A stretch of 40,245 nucleotides of DNA from an uncultured Neomegalonema sp. (GTDB taxonomy: Bacteria > Pseudomonadota > Alphaproteobacteria > Rhodobacterales > Rhodobacteraceae). The notes beneath the pieces are model-generated. The model did no database searches. It saw nothing but the letters and a program-made list of their open reading frames with translations, and was not told the DNA's origin. Positions 24,377 to 33,752 of the stretch are shown here, piece by piece (position 1 is the first letter of the stretch; each line of letters opens with the position of its first letter). A program made the translations under genes and the position numbers. The stretch is taken from NCBI GenBank assembly GCA_938034615.1, contig CALHLW010000034.1:1-40245 (forward strand), written 5' to 3'.

Positions 24377-25096
24377 ATGAAACGCATTTTCACAGTCGCC
24401 CTTACGGGCGCATTCTTCTCTGCCAGCGGAGCCGTCCTGCCCGCCACTGCTCAGGAGCAGTCCACCAAAGAAGTTCAATGCACCTCCAAAGTCGGAGAGC
24501 GTCAGAGTTGCCCGGTCGAAGGCGAGGTCGTCAGCGCCGCTCTCGTGAGCTATTTCGGAGAAGTCCCCTGCATTCTCGGCTATACATGGGGTCTGGAGCA
24601 GAACGGGATCTGGACCGGCAATGGCTGTTCGGCCAACCTGTTGGTCACGTTGATTTCAGAACAGGAAAAGCAGGTCGAGCAACAAGCCGATCCTGATCGT
24701 CTGCGCGAACGCCTCCGCGATGTGCGTCAGCGACTTCGCAAGGCACGCAGCGAAGTCCAGCAGGAACGCGAGGAGCGCAAGCGTATCGAAGGCGAACTGG
24801 CCGAAGCACAGGCGGCGCTGGCGCAGGTGGGCCAGAAACGTCAGGCGAACAAGAATCGCAGACCGAATTGGTCCGTGCGCTCCGTATCGGCCTGCGGTCG
24901 CAAGGCTACGCGCGAGATGGAAAAGAGCGGCGCGACAAATGCGCGGGTGATCGAAATCGTATCCGCGCGTCCGGTGGAAGGCACGTGGCTCGTGATCGGG
25001 CGTGCCTCGGCAGAGTATGGTAATGGACGTCGCCCCTCCTACTTCCGCTGTTGGGTGGAGAAGGGCGAGGTCCAAAGCTTCGAGAATGCCATCTGA
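24377..25096 (+). CDS. Secreted protein with DUF3011-like N-terminal domain and coiled coil
   Basis: The product has 239 residues from ATG 24377, which has GGGAG six bases upstream; the track start at 24311 is not supported. A signal peptide ends at about residue 25 (LPATAQ). Residues 30-95 resemble DUF3011: CTSKVGERQSCP, then PCILGYTWGLEQNGIWTGNGCSA, a pattern with paired cysteines and a WG motif found in secreted, lectin-like domains. A charged coiled coil spans about 97-160. The C-terminal 75 residues (from SVRSVSACGRK) form another domain I do not recognise. It is likely periplasmic. The trpB gene follows after 163 bases. Confidence 0.75.
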   Translation: MKRIFTVALTGAFFSASGAVLPATAQEQSTKEVQCTSKVGERQSCPVEGEVVSAALVSYFGEVPCILGYTWGLEQNGIWTGNGCSANLLVTLISEQEKQVEQQADPDRLRERLRDVRQRLRKARSEVQQEREERKRIEGELAEAQAALAQVGQKRQANKNRRPNWSVRSVSACGRKATREMEKSGATNARVIEIVSARPVEGTWLVIGRASAEYGNGRRPSYFRCWVEKGEVQSFENAI

Positions 25097-25112
25097 CCGT
25101 CACGATTTCGAT

Positions 25113-25141
25113 CCCGGACGCCGCTCCATGCCGCGTCCGGG
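25113..25141 (+). terminator. Stem-loop after the DUF3011-like gene
   Basis: CCCGGACGC (25113-25121) and GCGTCCGGG (25133-25141) form a perfect nine-base GC-rich stem with an 11-base loop, 17 bases after the stop codon. No U-run follows, so it is a strong structure but not a canonical intrinsic terminator. Confidence 0.5.
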
Positions 25142-25234
25142 ACTTGCGATCACCTGCTACGACGTGAAAACGGTTTCGTTTCCCGGCGAACCCGATTAGA
25201 CCCTGACCTCGACTTTTGATGGTGAGGATCGTGA

Positions 25235-25253
25235 CCTCGCCCCGCTCGCGAGG
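25235..25253 (+). promoter_or_regulatory. Hairpin covering the trpB ribosome binding site
   Basis: CCTCGC (25235-25240) pairs with GCGAGG (25248-25253) across a seven-base loop. The right arm contains the GAGG Shine-Dalgarno of trpB, six bases before its ATG. If it forms, it would hide the ribosome site, so trpB translation could be controlled here. A 14-codon ORF (25219-25263) runs through the hairpin and overlaps the trpB start by ATGA; it contains no Trp codon. Confidence 0.4.
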
Positions 25254-25259
25254 ACCGCC

Positions 25260-26477
25260 ATGACCGCTCAGGACCATAACAGCTTTCGCACCGGCCCCGA
25301 CGAAGAAGGCCGCTTCGGCCAGTTCGGCGGGCGCTTCGTGGCCGAGACGCTGATGCCGCTGATCCTCGATCTGGAACAGGCATGGGAGGAGGCGAAAACC
25401 GACCGCTCCTTCCGCTCCGAGATGGAGAACCTGTGGCGCTATTACGTGGGCCGCCCCTCGCCGCTCTATCTGGCCTCGCGCTTGACTGAGCATCTGGGCG
25501 GCGCGAAAATTTACATGAAGCGCGACGAGCTGAACCACACCGGCGCGCATAAGATCAACAATGTGCTGGGGCAAATCCTGCTGGCGCGGCGCATGGGCAA
25601 GACCCGCATCATCGCCGAGACGGGCGCAGGCCAGCATGGGGTCGCCACCGCGACCGTCTGCGCGAAGTTCGGCCTGAAATGCGTGGTGTTCATGGGCGCA
25701 ACAGATGTGGAGCGCCAGAAACCCAACGTCTTCCGCATGAAGCTGCTCGGGGCCGAGGTTATCCCCGTCACCTCCGGGCGATCCACGCTCAAGGACGCTA
25801 TGAACGAAGCGCTGCGCGACTGGGTCACGAATGTCGAGGACACATTCTACTGCATCGGCACGGTTGCGGGGCCGCACCCCTATCCTGCCATGGTCCGCGA
25901 TTTCCAGTCGATCATCGGCTGGGAGGCGAAAAGCCAGATCAAGCACGCCGAAGGCCGGATGCCCGACGTCCTGATCGCCTGTATCGGCGGCGGTTCGAAC
26001 GCTATGGGCCTGTTCCACCCCTTCCTCGACGAGCCGGATGTCAAGATGATCGGTGTGGAGGCGGGCGGCAAGGGTGTCGATACCGACGAACACGCCGCCT
26101 CGCTGACCGGAGGGCGCCCCGGTGTGCTGCATGGCAACCGCACCTATTTGCTTCAAGACGATGACGGGCAGATCGTGGAAGCGCATTCCATCTCTGCTGG
26201 TCTCGATTATCCCGGCATCGGCCCGGAACATGCATGGCTCAAGGAAGCCGAGCGTGTCGAGTATGTCGCGATCAACGATGACGAAGCGCTGAAGGCGTTC
26301 CAGCTCTGTTGCGAGATGGAAGGCATCATCCCGGCCCTCGAACCCGCCCATGCCCTCGCGCATGTCATGAAGATCGCACCGGAGATGGACAAGAAAGACG
26401 TGATCGTCCTGAATATGTGCGGTCGCGGCGACAAGGATATCTTCACCGTAGCCGAAGCCCTCGGCATCGAAATCTGA
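25260..26477 (+). CDS. trpB: Tryptophan synthase beta subunit
   Basis: TrpB joins indole and serine to make tryptophan, using PLP and an indole channel from TrpA. Seen: [16 protein letters not shown] at the N-terminus, the PLP lysine in [19 protein letters not shown] (near residue 95), [10 protein letters not shown] (near 123), [15 protein letters not shown] (near 240), and [16 protein letters not shown] at the C-terminus. Length 405 is normal. It starts the run trpB-trpA-accD-folC. trpF, which often precedes trpB in related genomes, is absent here; its place is taken by the DUF3011-like gene. Confidence 0.98.
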   Translation: MTAQDHNSFRTGPDEEGRFGQFGGRFVAETLMPLILDLEQAWEEAKTDRSFRSEMENLWRYYVGRPSPLYLASRLTEHLGGAKIYMKRDELNHTGAHKINNVLGQILLARRMGKTRIIAETGAGQHGVATATVCAKFGLKCVVFMGATDVERQKPNVFRMKLLGAEVIPVTSGRSTLKDAMNEALRDWVTNVEDTFYCIGTVAGPHPYPAMVRDFQSIIGWEAKSQIKHAEGRMPDVLIACIGGGSNAMGLFHPFLDEPDVKMIGVEAGGKGVDTDEHAASLTGGRPGVLHGNRTYLLQDDDGQIVEAHSISAGLDYPGIGPEHAWLKEAERVEYVAINDDEALKAFQLCCEMEGIIPALEPAHALAHVMKIAPEMDKKDVIVLNMCGRGDKDIFTVAEALGIEI

Positions 26478-26603
26478 TGGCTCTTGTGGTGTCTGCTTCC
26501 GCACAAGGGGTAGACCCACACGGGTCCAGCCATTAGAACGCCACGCAATTAACCATAGCGGCCCCGCACCACCCGTGCAGCGCCCCCGGAAGGAATACCG
26601 CCC

Positions 26604-27428
26604 ATGTCGCGCATCGACCAGCGCTTCGCGAAGCTGAAAGAAGAGAACCGCGCGGCGTTCGTCAGCTTTGTGATGGCGGGCGACCCGAAACCCGATGTCT
26701 TCGCCAAGCTGCTCAAGGGCCTACCAGGCGCAGGCGTGGATATCATCGAAGTCGGAATGCCCTTTACCGACCCGATGGCCGATGGCCCTGCGGTCCAGCT
26801 TGCGGGCCAACGCGCCCTTGCCGCCGGTCAGACGCTGAAGAAAACGCTCGGTGACATCGCCGATTTCCGCAAGGGCGACGACGAAACGCCCATCGTTCTG
26901 ATGGGCTATTACAACCCGATCTTCAACCACGGTGTCGAGGCGTTCCTGAAAGACGCGAAGGATGCCGGGGTCGATGGCCTGATCGTCGTGGACCTGCCCC
27001 CCGAGGAAGATTCTGAACTCTGTATCCCCGCACGCGAGGCCGGTCTCGACTTTATCCGTCTCGCCACGCCGACGACCGATGAAAAACGCCTCCCGACAGT
27101 CCTCAAGAACACCTCCGGCTTCGTCTATTACGTCTCCATCACCGGCATAACGGGCGCGGGCAGTGCCGATACCGCCGCAGTGGACGATGCGATCAAGCGG
27201 ATCAAGGCCAGCACCGACCTGCCCGTCGTCGTCGGTTTCGGCGTGAAGACCCCCGAACAAGGCGCGGACCTCGCGAAGGTCGCCGATGGCGTCGTGGTCG
27301 GCTCGGCCATAATCGACATCATCGTCGGAAAGCTCGACCGCAAGGGCGGCGCGAAGGTCGGTCTCGTCAAGAACGTCACGGCCTTCGTGAAATCATTGGC
27401 CGACGCTGTTCATTCTGCGCGTGGATGA
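26604..27428 (+). CDS. trpA: Tryptophan synthase alpha subunit
   Basis: TrpA cleaves indole-3-glycerol phosphate and passes indole to TrpB. The catalytic glutamate is in [18 protein letters not shown] (near residue 50) and the catalytic aspartate in [12 protein letters not shown] (near 130); GITGAGSAD and [11 protein letters not shown] form the phosphate-binding part. It has 274 residues. A gap of 126 bases separates it from trpB, wider than usual for this pair, and an AAGGAA site precedes the ATG. accD follows after 48 bases. Confidence 0.97.
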   Translation: MSRIDQRFAKLKEENRAAFVSFVMAGDPKPDVFAKLLKGLPGAGVDIIEVGMPFTDPMADGPAVQLAGQRALAAGQTLKKTLGDIADFRKGDDETPIVLMGYYNPIFNHGVEAFLKDAKDAGVDGLIVVDLPPEEDSELCIPAREAGLDFIRLATPTTDEKRLPTVLKNTSGFVYYVSITGITGAGSADTAAVDDAIKRIKASTDLPVVVGFGVKTPEQGADLAKVADGVVVGSAIIDIIVGKLDRKGGAKVGLVKNVTAFVKSLADAVHSARG

Positions 27429-27476
27429 TACATTACGGCGTATGACTCACCGCACTGAACCTCGGACGCCGATGCA

Positions 27477-28403
27477 ATGAACTGGATCACCAACTACGTT
27501 CGCCCCCGCATCGGCACCCTGCTGAACCGCCGCGAGACGCCGGACAATCTCTGGCTGAAATGCCCCGATTGCAGCCAGATGATCTTTCACCGCGAGCTCG
27601 CAGAGTCGCAGCAGGTCTGCCCCTATTGCGCTCACCACATGCGGATCTCGCCGCAGGCCAGGTTCGAGGCCCTCTTCGATAGTGGTGCGTTCAAGGAGAT
27701 CACGCCGCCACAGCCGGTGAACGATCCCCTGCATTTCCGCGACGAGAAACGCTACACTGACCGCCTGAAGGAAGCCCGCAAGGCCACGGGCCGCATGGAC
27801 GCGATCCTGATCGGCAAAGGCGATATCCTCGGCGTGAAAGCCGTCGCCGCAGCCTCCGATTTCTCCTTCATGGCCGGGTCCATGGGCGTGGCGGCAGGGG
27901 ATGCGATTCTCGCCGGAGCCAAGGCCGCAGTGGACGAGAACGCGCCCTTCATCATGTTCTCGGCGGCGGGCGGCGCGCGGATGCAAGAAGGCATTCTCTC
28001 CCTGATGCAGATGCCCCGTACGACCATCGCTGTGCAGATGCTCCGCGAGGCGCGCCTGCCTTACATTTCTGTCTTCACGCACCCGACCACGGGCGGCGTA
28101 ACAGCCTCCTACGCCATGCTCGGCGATGTGCAGATTTCCGAACCCGAAGCCCTGATCTGCTTCGCCGGTCCTCGCGTGATCGAACAGACGATCCGCGAGA
28201 AACTGCCCGAAGGCTTCCAGCGCGCAGAATACCTGCTGGAACACGGGATGCTCGATATGGTCATTGACCGCCGCAAGATGTCGATGGAGATCGGGCGGTT
28301 GCTGCGCCTACTCCTTAAACTGCCCGCCCATAAGGAGGCCCTGCCTGCCCCTTCCGAACCTGCGACCGACAACACGCACCCGCTCGCTCCCGACGCAGTC
28401 TGA
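27477..28403 (+). CDS. accD: Acetyl-CoA carboxylase carboxyltransferase subunit beta
   Basis: AccD, with AccA, transfers the carboxyl group from biotin to acetyl-CoA, the committed step of fatty acid synthesis. The N-terminal four-cysteine zinc ribbon is visible (CPDC near residue 29 and CPYC near 49), followed by the crotonase-like core with [25 protein letters not shown] (near 163) and [17 protein letters not shown] (near 199). The length of 308 is typical. folC begins four bases after the stop, so the two are cotranscribed, a common pairing in proteobacteria. Confidence 0.97.
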   Translation: MNWITNYVRPRIGTLLNRRETPDNLWLKCPDCSQMIFHRELAESQQVCPYCAHHMRISPQARFEALFDSGAFKEITPPQPVNDPLHFRDEKRYTDRLKEARKATGRMDAILIGKGDILGVKAVAAASDFSFMAGSMGVAAGDAILAGAKAAVDENAPFIMFSAAGGARMQEGILSLMQMPRTTIAVQMLREARLPYISVFTHPTTGGVTASYAMLGDVQISEPEALICFAGPRVIEQTIREKLPEGFQRAEYLLEHGMLDMVIDRRKMSMEIGRLLRLLLKLPAHKEALPAPSEPATDNTHPLAPDAV

Positions 28404-28407
28404 GACG

Positions 28408-29712
28408 ATGAGCGCCGTCGCCCATAGTGATGCAATCCTCGAGCGGTTGCTTGAATTGCATCCGAAGATCATCGATCTGTCACTCGACCGCATGACGCGA
28501 CTGCTGGATCGTCTCGGCAATCCCGAGCGGTCGCTGCCCCCGGTCATCCATATCGCCGGAACGAACGGCAAGGGATCGACCGGCGCGTTCCTGCGCGCGG
28601 GGCTGGAGGCGGCGGGAAAGTCCGTGCACGCCTACACCTCCCCCCATCTCGCCCGTTTCCACGAACGCATCCGGCTGAATGGCGAATTGATCGCCGAAAG
28701 CGCGCTGGCCGAATTGCTGGAGGAATGCGAGGCCGTGAACAGCGGCGAAGCCATCACCTTCTTCGAAGTTACGACCGTCGCCGCCCTCCTCGCCTTTTCC
28801 CGCAACCCGGCCGATTACTGTATCCTCGAAGTCGGATTGGGGGGCCGCCTCGACGCAACCAACGTGATCGACGACCCAGCCTTGACGATCATCACCCCTG
28901 TCTCCCTCGACCACCAATCCTATCTCGGCGACACATTGGCGGGTATCGCGGGTGAGAAAGCCGGGATCATCAAACCCGGTATCCCGGTGGTCGTCGGACG
29001 GCAAGAGGAAGACGCGCTCAAGGTCATCGCCGAACGCGCGGCCCGCGCCAAGGCCATGGTTCATGCTTTCGGGGCGGACTGGTCAGTGCGGCGCGAGGCG
29101 AACGGCTTCTCGGTACAATATCCCGACGGCCTGATCGACCTACCCCGCCCTGTTCTACCGGGCGAGCATCAGCTCGAAAATGCAGGTGCGGCCATCATGG
29201 CCCTCGCCCTCCTCGGCTATGACGACGAGAAGACCGCCACCGCCGCCGTTACCACCGCCGAATGGCCCGCCCGGATGCAGCGGTTGCGCAACGGTCCGCT
29301 CTTCGACATTGCGCCGGGAGGGTCCGAACTCTGGCTCGATGGCGGTCACAACCCGGCTGCGGGCGAAGCCATCGCCTCCCTGATCGCCGACATGGAAGAA
29401 CAATCGCCAAAGCCGTTCCACATGATCTGCGGAATGCTCAACACCAAAGACCCGATCGGCTATCTGGAGCCCTTCCACGGCCTCGTGCGCCGCGTCTACT
29501 GCGTCTCCATCCCCGGAGAAACCGCCACGCTCGATGCCGAAGACCTGATGGATGCCGCCCTCGATGCCGATCTCGACGCGGTTGCCGTCGAAGACGTGGC
29601 CACGGCCATGCGCCTGATCGCGGGCGAAGAAAGCAACGATCTGGAGCCACCGCGCATCCTCATCTGCGGCTCGCTCTATCTTGCCGGACGCATCCTGCGC
29701 GAGAACGGGTAG
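28408..29712 (+). CDS. folC: Dihydrofolate synthase / folylpolyglutamate synthase
   Basis: FolC adds glutamate to dihydropteroate and further glutamates to folates, using ATP. Seen: HIAGTNGKGSTGAFL (P-loop, near residue 48), YTSPHLARFHERIRLNG (near 75), LEVGLGGRLDATNV (near 140), GEKAGIIKPG and the ligase C-terminal domain with LWLDGGHNPAAGEA (near 309). The track ORF starts at 28264 inside accD; ATG 28408 is preferred and gives 434 residues, the usual size. It is the last gene of the trpB-trpA-accD-folC run. Confidence 0.96.
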   Translation: MSAVAHSDAILERLLELHPKIIDLSLDRMTRLLDRLGNPERSLPPVIHIAGTNGKGSTGAFLRAGLEAAGKSVHAYTSPHLARFHERIRLNGELIAESALAELLEECEAVNSGEAITFFEVTTVAALLAFSRNPADYCILEVGLGGRLDATNVIDDPALTIITPVSLDHQSYLGDTLAGIAGEKAGIIKPGIPVVVGRQEEDALKVIAERAARAKAMVHAFGADWSVRREANGFSVQYPDGLIDLPRPVLPGEHQLENAGAAIMALALLGYDDEKTATAAVTTAEWPARMQRLRNGPLFDIAPGGSELWLDGGHNPAAGEAIASLIADMEEQSPKPFHMICGMLNTKDPIGYLEPFHGLVRRVYCVSIPGETATLDAEDLMDAALDADLDAVAVEDVATAMRLIAGEESNDLEPPRILICGSLYLAGRILRENG

Positions 29713-29765
29713 GACGTAGCGAGGCTTTGCGCAGTGTTAGTTTTTCGCTGCGACGACGATGCGAT

Positions 29766-30053
29766 ATGGCAGAGACAGCGGTGACGGATGACGGGCTGGG
29801 CGCGTTGACAGGATTGCGGAAACTGCGGCAGCTCAATCTAAAGGAAACGCTGGTGACAGGGCGCGGGTTTGCCGCCTATGCGGAGCGCAAATACCCGCGC
29901 AAGATCCGTCTGGAAGGTGCGCCGGTGAATGACGAGGGCATGGAACAGATTGCCGGGATGACCTCGCTCGCGAGTCTGTGTGCCCCGACAGGGCATTGCA
30001 CTATACTGGACCGAAGCAAGACGCAGGAGTGGCTGGACGAAAACGTCCGTTAG
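29766..30053 (+). CDS. Short leucine-rich-repeat ORF, probable remnant
   Basis: From ATG 29766 the frame gives 95 residues with leucine-rich-repeat character: VTDDGLGALTGLRKLRQLNL, then ETLVTGRGFAAYAERK and APVNDEGMEQIAGMTSLASL, about three units of the VTDxGL type. Proteins of this kind normally have many more repeats, so this looks like a leftover of a larger gene. No good Shine-Dalgarno precedes the ATG and no signal peptide is present, and the same frame runs open through folC, so an open frame alone is weak evidence. It could be a short real gene or a decaying fragment. Confidence 0.45.
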   Translation: MAETAVTDDGLGALTGLRKLRQLNLKETLVTGRGFAAYAERKYPRKIRLEGAPVNDEGMEQIAGMTSLASLCAPTGHCTILDRSKTQEWLDENVR

Positions 30054-30125
30054 AACTACGTCGCCGCCTGCCTACCGCTCGAAAGCGCAACGTCTCTCGG
30101 GCTTTGCGAAACATGATCGCTGTGG

Positions 30126-31094
30126 TCAGACCGCCCCCAACGCCCGCGCGAACATCGCCGGATCGACATTGCCCCCCGAGGCCGTCACGATCACCGGCCC
30201 CTCATCCAGCGCCTCGCCCTGGAACAACGCAGCGGCGAGGGCCGTCGCGCCTCCCGGTTCTAACACGATCTTCAGCCATTGCCACGCGAGACTCATCGCT
30301 CGCAGGGCGTCCTCGTCGCTGACCGCCAAGCCCGGACCGAACAGCCGCTTGCCGACCGAAAATGTCAGCTTCCCTGGCTTCGGCGTCAGGATCGCGTCCT
30401 GAACCGAGACGCCCGCCCCGTCGTTCGACAGGCGCTTTCCTTCCGCCAGAGAGCGCCCGAAATCCTCGAAACCAACCGGCTCCACGGGCCGCACCCGCAA
30501 CTCCGGCGCATCCCGCTCCAGCGCCAGTGCAATCCCCGAGGACAGCCCACCACCACCACAGCAGGTCAGCATTGTCCCCTGATCGACGCCCAACTCCCGT
30601 GTCTGTTTCGCGATCTCCAGCCCGCAGGTTCCCTGCCCCGCAATCACGAACGGATCATCGAAGGGCGGCACGAGGATCGCACCTCGTTCCTCCGCCAATC
30701 CCAGACTGATCGCATAACGATCCTCCGTCATCCGGTCGTAGAAGACGATATCGGCCCCATACGCGCGCGTGGCGTCCACCTTTGTCTCGGGCGCGTCGGA
30801 GGGCATGACGATTGTGGCTGGAACGTCGAGGATCTTGCAGGACAGCGCCACGCCCTGTGCGTGATTGCCCGACGACGAGGCCACTACCCCGCGTCCACGC
30901 TCGGCATCCGACATCGCAGAAATCCGGTTCCATGCCCCACGAAACTTGAACGACCCCGTGCGTTGCAGACATTCCGCCTTCACCAGCACACGCCGCCCCG
31001 CAATCGCATCGATCTGCGGCACATTCAGCATCGGTGTCACCACCGCCTGCCCCGCCAGCCGCGCCCGTGCGGCGATGATATCGTCATAAGTCAT
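30126..31094 (-). CDS. PLP-dependent threonine/serine dehydratase family enzyme
   Basis: This fold-type II PLP enzyme resembles catabolic threonine dehydratase, serine racemase and threo-3-hydroxyaspartate ammonia-lyase. The PLP lysine is in QRTGSFKFRGAWN (near residue 50), with SSSGNHAQGVAL (near 73), the phosphate-binding CCGGGGLSSGIAL (near 178) and VTASGGNVDP at the C-terminus. Length 322 is typical of the short catabolic form without an ACT domain, so it is not the long biosynthetic IlvA. It probably deaminates threonine or a related hydroxyamino acid. It stands alone on the minus strand. Confidence 0.88.
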   Translation of the reverse strand: MTYDDIIAARARLAGQAVVTPMLNVPQIDAIAGRRVLVKAECLQRTGSFKFRGAWNRISAMSDAERGRGVVASSSGNHAQGVALSCKILDVPATIVMPSDAPETKVDATRAYGADIVFYDRMTEDRYAISLGLAEERGAILVPPFDDPFVIAGQGTCGLEIAKQTRELGVDQGTMLTCCGGGGLSSGIALALERDAPELRVRPVEPVGFEDFGRSLAEGKRLSNDGAGVSVQDAILTPKPGKLTFSVGKRLFGPGLAVSDEDALRAMSLAWQWLKIVLEPGGATALAAALFQGEALDEGPVIVTASGGNVDPAMFARALGAV

Positions 31095-31241
31095 GGCGCG
31101 TGATTACCGAAAGTTTCGCCTCAGCACACGCAAAAGGTCAATGTCGCGAGCTGCAGACAAGACAGCGCTGCTCTGCATCGGTCCGTTATCGTGTTGTGAC
31201 CTACCCCCGGAACAGGGTAGGAAGCGGCTGTTCAACAGGCA

Positions 31242-31949
31242 ATGGCGACATCTCCCATGAAAATGCGCGACACATTCATCAAGCCGATGCATCCCGAAGG
31301 CCTCAGGTTCGTTGCCATTTTCGCAGCCATCAGCGTTGCCCTCTTTTTCCTTTCCCCCATTCTGGGCTGGATCGGCGTGGGGTTGACGATCTGGTGCTAC
31401 TATTTCTTCCGCGACCCGAGGCGGGCGACCCCGACACGCGAGGGGCTGATCGTCAGCCCTGCCGATGGCGTCGTCTCGCTGATCGAGAAAACAGTGCCCC
31501 CGCCCGAACTCGGGATGCCGGACGTTGCCCTGACCCGCGTGAGCGTTTTCATGAGCGTCTTCAACTGCCATGTGAACCGCGTCCCGATTGGCGGCAAGGT
31601 CGTCGCCATCGGCTATCGGCCCGGCAAGTTCTTCAATGCATCGCTGGACAAGGCGAGCACCGACAACGAGCGCAACAGCCTGTGCATCGAGATGGCGGAT
31701 GGACGGCAGATCGCCGTCGTCCAGATCGCAGGGCTCGTTGCACGGCGGATCGTCTGTTTCGTCTCGGAAGGGCAAGCAATGGAGACCGGGGAACGCTTCG
31801 GGTTGATCCGGTTCGGTTCCCGGCTGGATGTCTATCTGCCCGAGGGGGTGCATCCCATGGTCACTCTCGGGCAAACCATGATTGCCGGTGAGACTGTTCT
31901 GGCGGATCTTGCTTCCGGTGAACCCGCCCGTTCAGCTCGCACGGATTGA
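31242..31949 (+). CDS. psd: Phosphatidylserine decarboxylase
   Basis: Psd converts phosphatidylserine to phosphatidylethanolamine in the inner membrane, using a pyruvoyl group made by self-cleavage. This is the short form: a membrane segment near residues 22-47, [12 protein letters not shown] (near 49), SPADGVVS (near 67), [17 protein letters not shown] (near 103) and the cleavage site [13 protein letters not shown] with the Gly-Ser pair (near 189). It has 235 residues from ATG 31242; ATG 31257 is an alternative. pssA starts three bases after the stop, the standard psd-pssA pairing. Confidence 0.96.
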   Translation: MATSPMKMRDTFIKPMHPEGLRFVAIFAAISVALFFLSPILGWIGVGLTIWCYYFFRDPRRATPTREGLIVSPADGVVSLIEKTVPPPELGMPDVALTRVSVFMSVFNCHVNRVPIGGKVVAIGYRPGKFFNASLDKASTDNERNSLCIEMADGRQIAVVQIAGLVARRIVCFVSEGQAMETGERFGLIRFGSRLDVYLPEGVHPMVTLGQTMIAGETVLADLASGEPARSARTD

Positions 31950-31952
31950 GGA

Positions 31953-32693
31953 ATGCCAAAATCCTCATCCGATATCCGCATCTTTCATCTGCTGCCGAAC
32001 CTGCTGACCATCGCCGCCATTTGCGCGGGTCTCACTGCGATCCGCTTCGGGTACGAAGACAGGTTCGAGATGGCCGTCCGCCTCATTCTGGTGGCTTGCG
32101 TTCTGGATGGTCTTGACGGGCGGCTCGCGCGGATGATGAACTGCCCGACACCTTTAGGCGCAGAGCTGGATTCTTTGGCCGACTTCCTCAATTTCGGCGT
32201 GGCCCCAGTCTTGGTTCTGCATAGCTGGGTATTGCAGGATTTTCGCAACGCGGGCTGGATCGCGGTTCTCTGCTACACGATTTGCGCCGTTCTGCGATTG
32301 GCGCGATTCAATGTCAGCAGCCGGGAAGAAACCGATGGAGGCAAAAGCGATTTCTTCGTCGGTGTGCCCTCACCGGCGGGAGCCGTGATCGTCTTGCTGC
32401 CGATGGTCATTTCGTTCGTTTTCTCCGACCTGCCCTTGATGGCTCCCTGGGCCGTTGCGGCGTATATCTGTATCGTTGGGTTGCTGATGATCAGTCATAT
32501 TCCGACTTACTCTTTCAAGAACCTGTCCATTGATCGCAGCAATGCAAAATACTTCCTGCTGGGCACGATTCTACTGGTAGCGGCTCTGCTGACATATCTA
32601 TGGGCAACCCTTGCCCTGCTGACACTCGGCTATCTCGTCGGCCTCGTTTGGGCCATCTGGTCCAAGCGACCTTTCCGGAAGAATGGAGTCTGA
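31953..32693 (+). CDS. pssA: CDP-diacylglycerol--serine O-phosphatidyltransferase
   Basis: PssA makes phosphatidylserine from CDP-diacylglycerol and serine, the substrate for the adjacent Psd. The CDP-alcohol phosphotransferase signature is seen in VLDGLDGRLARMMN (near residue 49) followed by GAELDSLADFLNFGVAP, with its aspartates. About eight hydrophobic helices fill the rest of the 246 residues, so it is an inner membrane protein. It is cotranscribed with psd. A strong terminator lies about 55 bases downstream. Confidence 0.96.
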   Translation: MPKSSSDIRIFHLLPNLLTIAAICAGLTAIRFGYEDRFEMAVRLILVACVLDGLDGRLARMMNCPTPLGAELDSLADFLNFGVAPVLVLHSWVLQDFRNAGWIAVLCYTICAVLRLARFNVSSREETDGGKSDFFVGVPSPAGAVIVLLPMVISFVFSDLPLMAPWAVAAYICIVGLLMISHIPTYSFKNLSIDRSNAKYFLLGTILLVAALLTYLWATLALLTLGYLVGLVWAIWSKRPFRKNGV

Positions 32694-32748
32694 AGTCTGC
32701 TTTTGGGAGCCTGTAGAAAGGTCAACGATCAGGTTATCGTCATGAAAG

Positions 32749-32777
32749 AGGGCTTCGGGACGATCCGAAGCCCTTTT
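32749..32777 (+). terminator. Rho-independent terminator after pssA
   Basis: GGGCTTCGG (32750-32758) and CCGAAGCCC (32765-32773) form a nine-base stem around GACGAT, followed by TTTT and preceded by A-rich sequence on the other side. It ends the psd-pssA transcript. Because it is flanked by A and T it could also stop rpoH transcription from the opposite strand. Confidence 0.85.
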
Positions 32778-32810
32778 CTGTTGCACAGGTCGAGCAATTT
32801 ACTCTGGTCG

Positions 32811-33710
32811 TTACTGCTGGAGCATAACCTCATGCGCCGCTGGTCCCAGCCGCGCTTCGAGGGCACCGCGCATCTTCTTGAGCGCCTGCGTTTCCAACTG
32901 GCGCACTCGTTCCTTTGACAGTCCAAGCTGCCCGCCCAAGGCCTCCAATGTGGAAGGATCTTCCGACAGCTTGCGTTCGGTGATGATCATCCGCTCACGG
33001 TCGGTCAGCACGGTAAGGGCATTGGTGATCCAGCTATGGGTCCGGGCGGTATCTTCTTCTTCCACCGCAAAATCGCTGGAGATCGGCGCATCGTCTTCAA
33101 TGGTCTCGACCCATTCGCGGCCCTCTTCGTCGCCCTGCGGCGTGTTGAGCGAGAAATCGGTTCCGGCAAGGCGCGATTCCATCATCTCGACATCGTGAAG
33201 CGGTACACGCAGGGCAGTCGCGACGGCGCTGCGGGTATCATTACTCATCACCCCGAATTGACGCCCGTATTCGGCGGCTTCGCGTTCTTTCTCGGCGCGA
33301 ACGCGACGCAGATTGAAGAACAGCGATTTCTGTGAGGAGGTGGACCCGGTCCGCACAAGCGACCAGTTCCGCATAACGTAATCCTGGATCGACGCCTTGA
33401 TCCACCAGACCGCGTAGGTAGAGAACCGCACACCGCGATCCGGGTCGAAGCGCTCGGCGGCTTTCATCAGGCCAATCGCACCTTCCTGAATCAGATCGCC
33501 CATGGGCGCGCCATAGCGGCGATATTTCGACGCCATGGAGATCGCGAGGCGCATGTAGGCGTTGGTAAGCTGGTGCAACGCCTCGACATCGTCCTCATCA
33601 CGCCACCGGCGAGCGAGGCTCAACTCCGTCTCAGCGTCCAGCATTGCTGTGGACATGGCTGTGGAAATGACCTTGCGATCTTCGACACTCGGGCGGGTGG
33701 ACTCGGCCAT
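32811..33710 (-). CDS. rpoH: RpoH-type (sigma-32) RNA polymerase sigma factor
   Basis: RpoH directs transcription of heat-shock and related stress genes. Region 2 is clear: MGDLIQEGAIGLMKAAERFD (2.2), VRFSTYAVWWIKASIQDYVMRN (2.3-2.4), then the RpoH box SSQKSLFFNLRR (near residue 127), and the region 4 helix-turn-helix GGQLGLSKERVRQLETQALK near 263-282. Length 299 is as expected. Rhodobacterales often have two RpoH proteins; the box and the ECF-like promoter would suit the RpoHII type, but this is uncertain. The ATG has GGAG eight bases upstream. It converges on pssA. Confidence 0.95.
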   Translation of the reverse strand: MAESTRPSVEDRKVISTAMSTAMLDAETELSLARRWRDEDDVEALHQLTNAYMRLAISMASKYRRYGAPMGDLIQEGAIGLMKAAERFDPDRGVRFSTYAVWWIKASIQDYVMRNWSLVRTGSTSSQKSLFFNLRRVRAEKEREAAEYGRQFGVMSNDTRSAVATALRVPLHDVEMMESRLAGTDFSLNTPQGDEEGREWVETIEDDAPISSDFAVEEEDTARTHSWITNALTVLTDRERMIITERKLSEDPSTLEALGGQLGLSKERVRQLETQALKKMRGALEARLGPAAHEVMLQQ

Positions 33711-33752
33711 GACACAAACTCCGCAATTTCACAGATGAATGACTTGTAAATT

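Noticed and set aside
24906-26519. 537-residue minus-strand ORF opposite trpB
   Set aside because: It is an antisense shadow of trpB and the end of the DUF3011-like gene.
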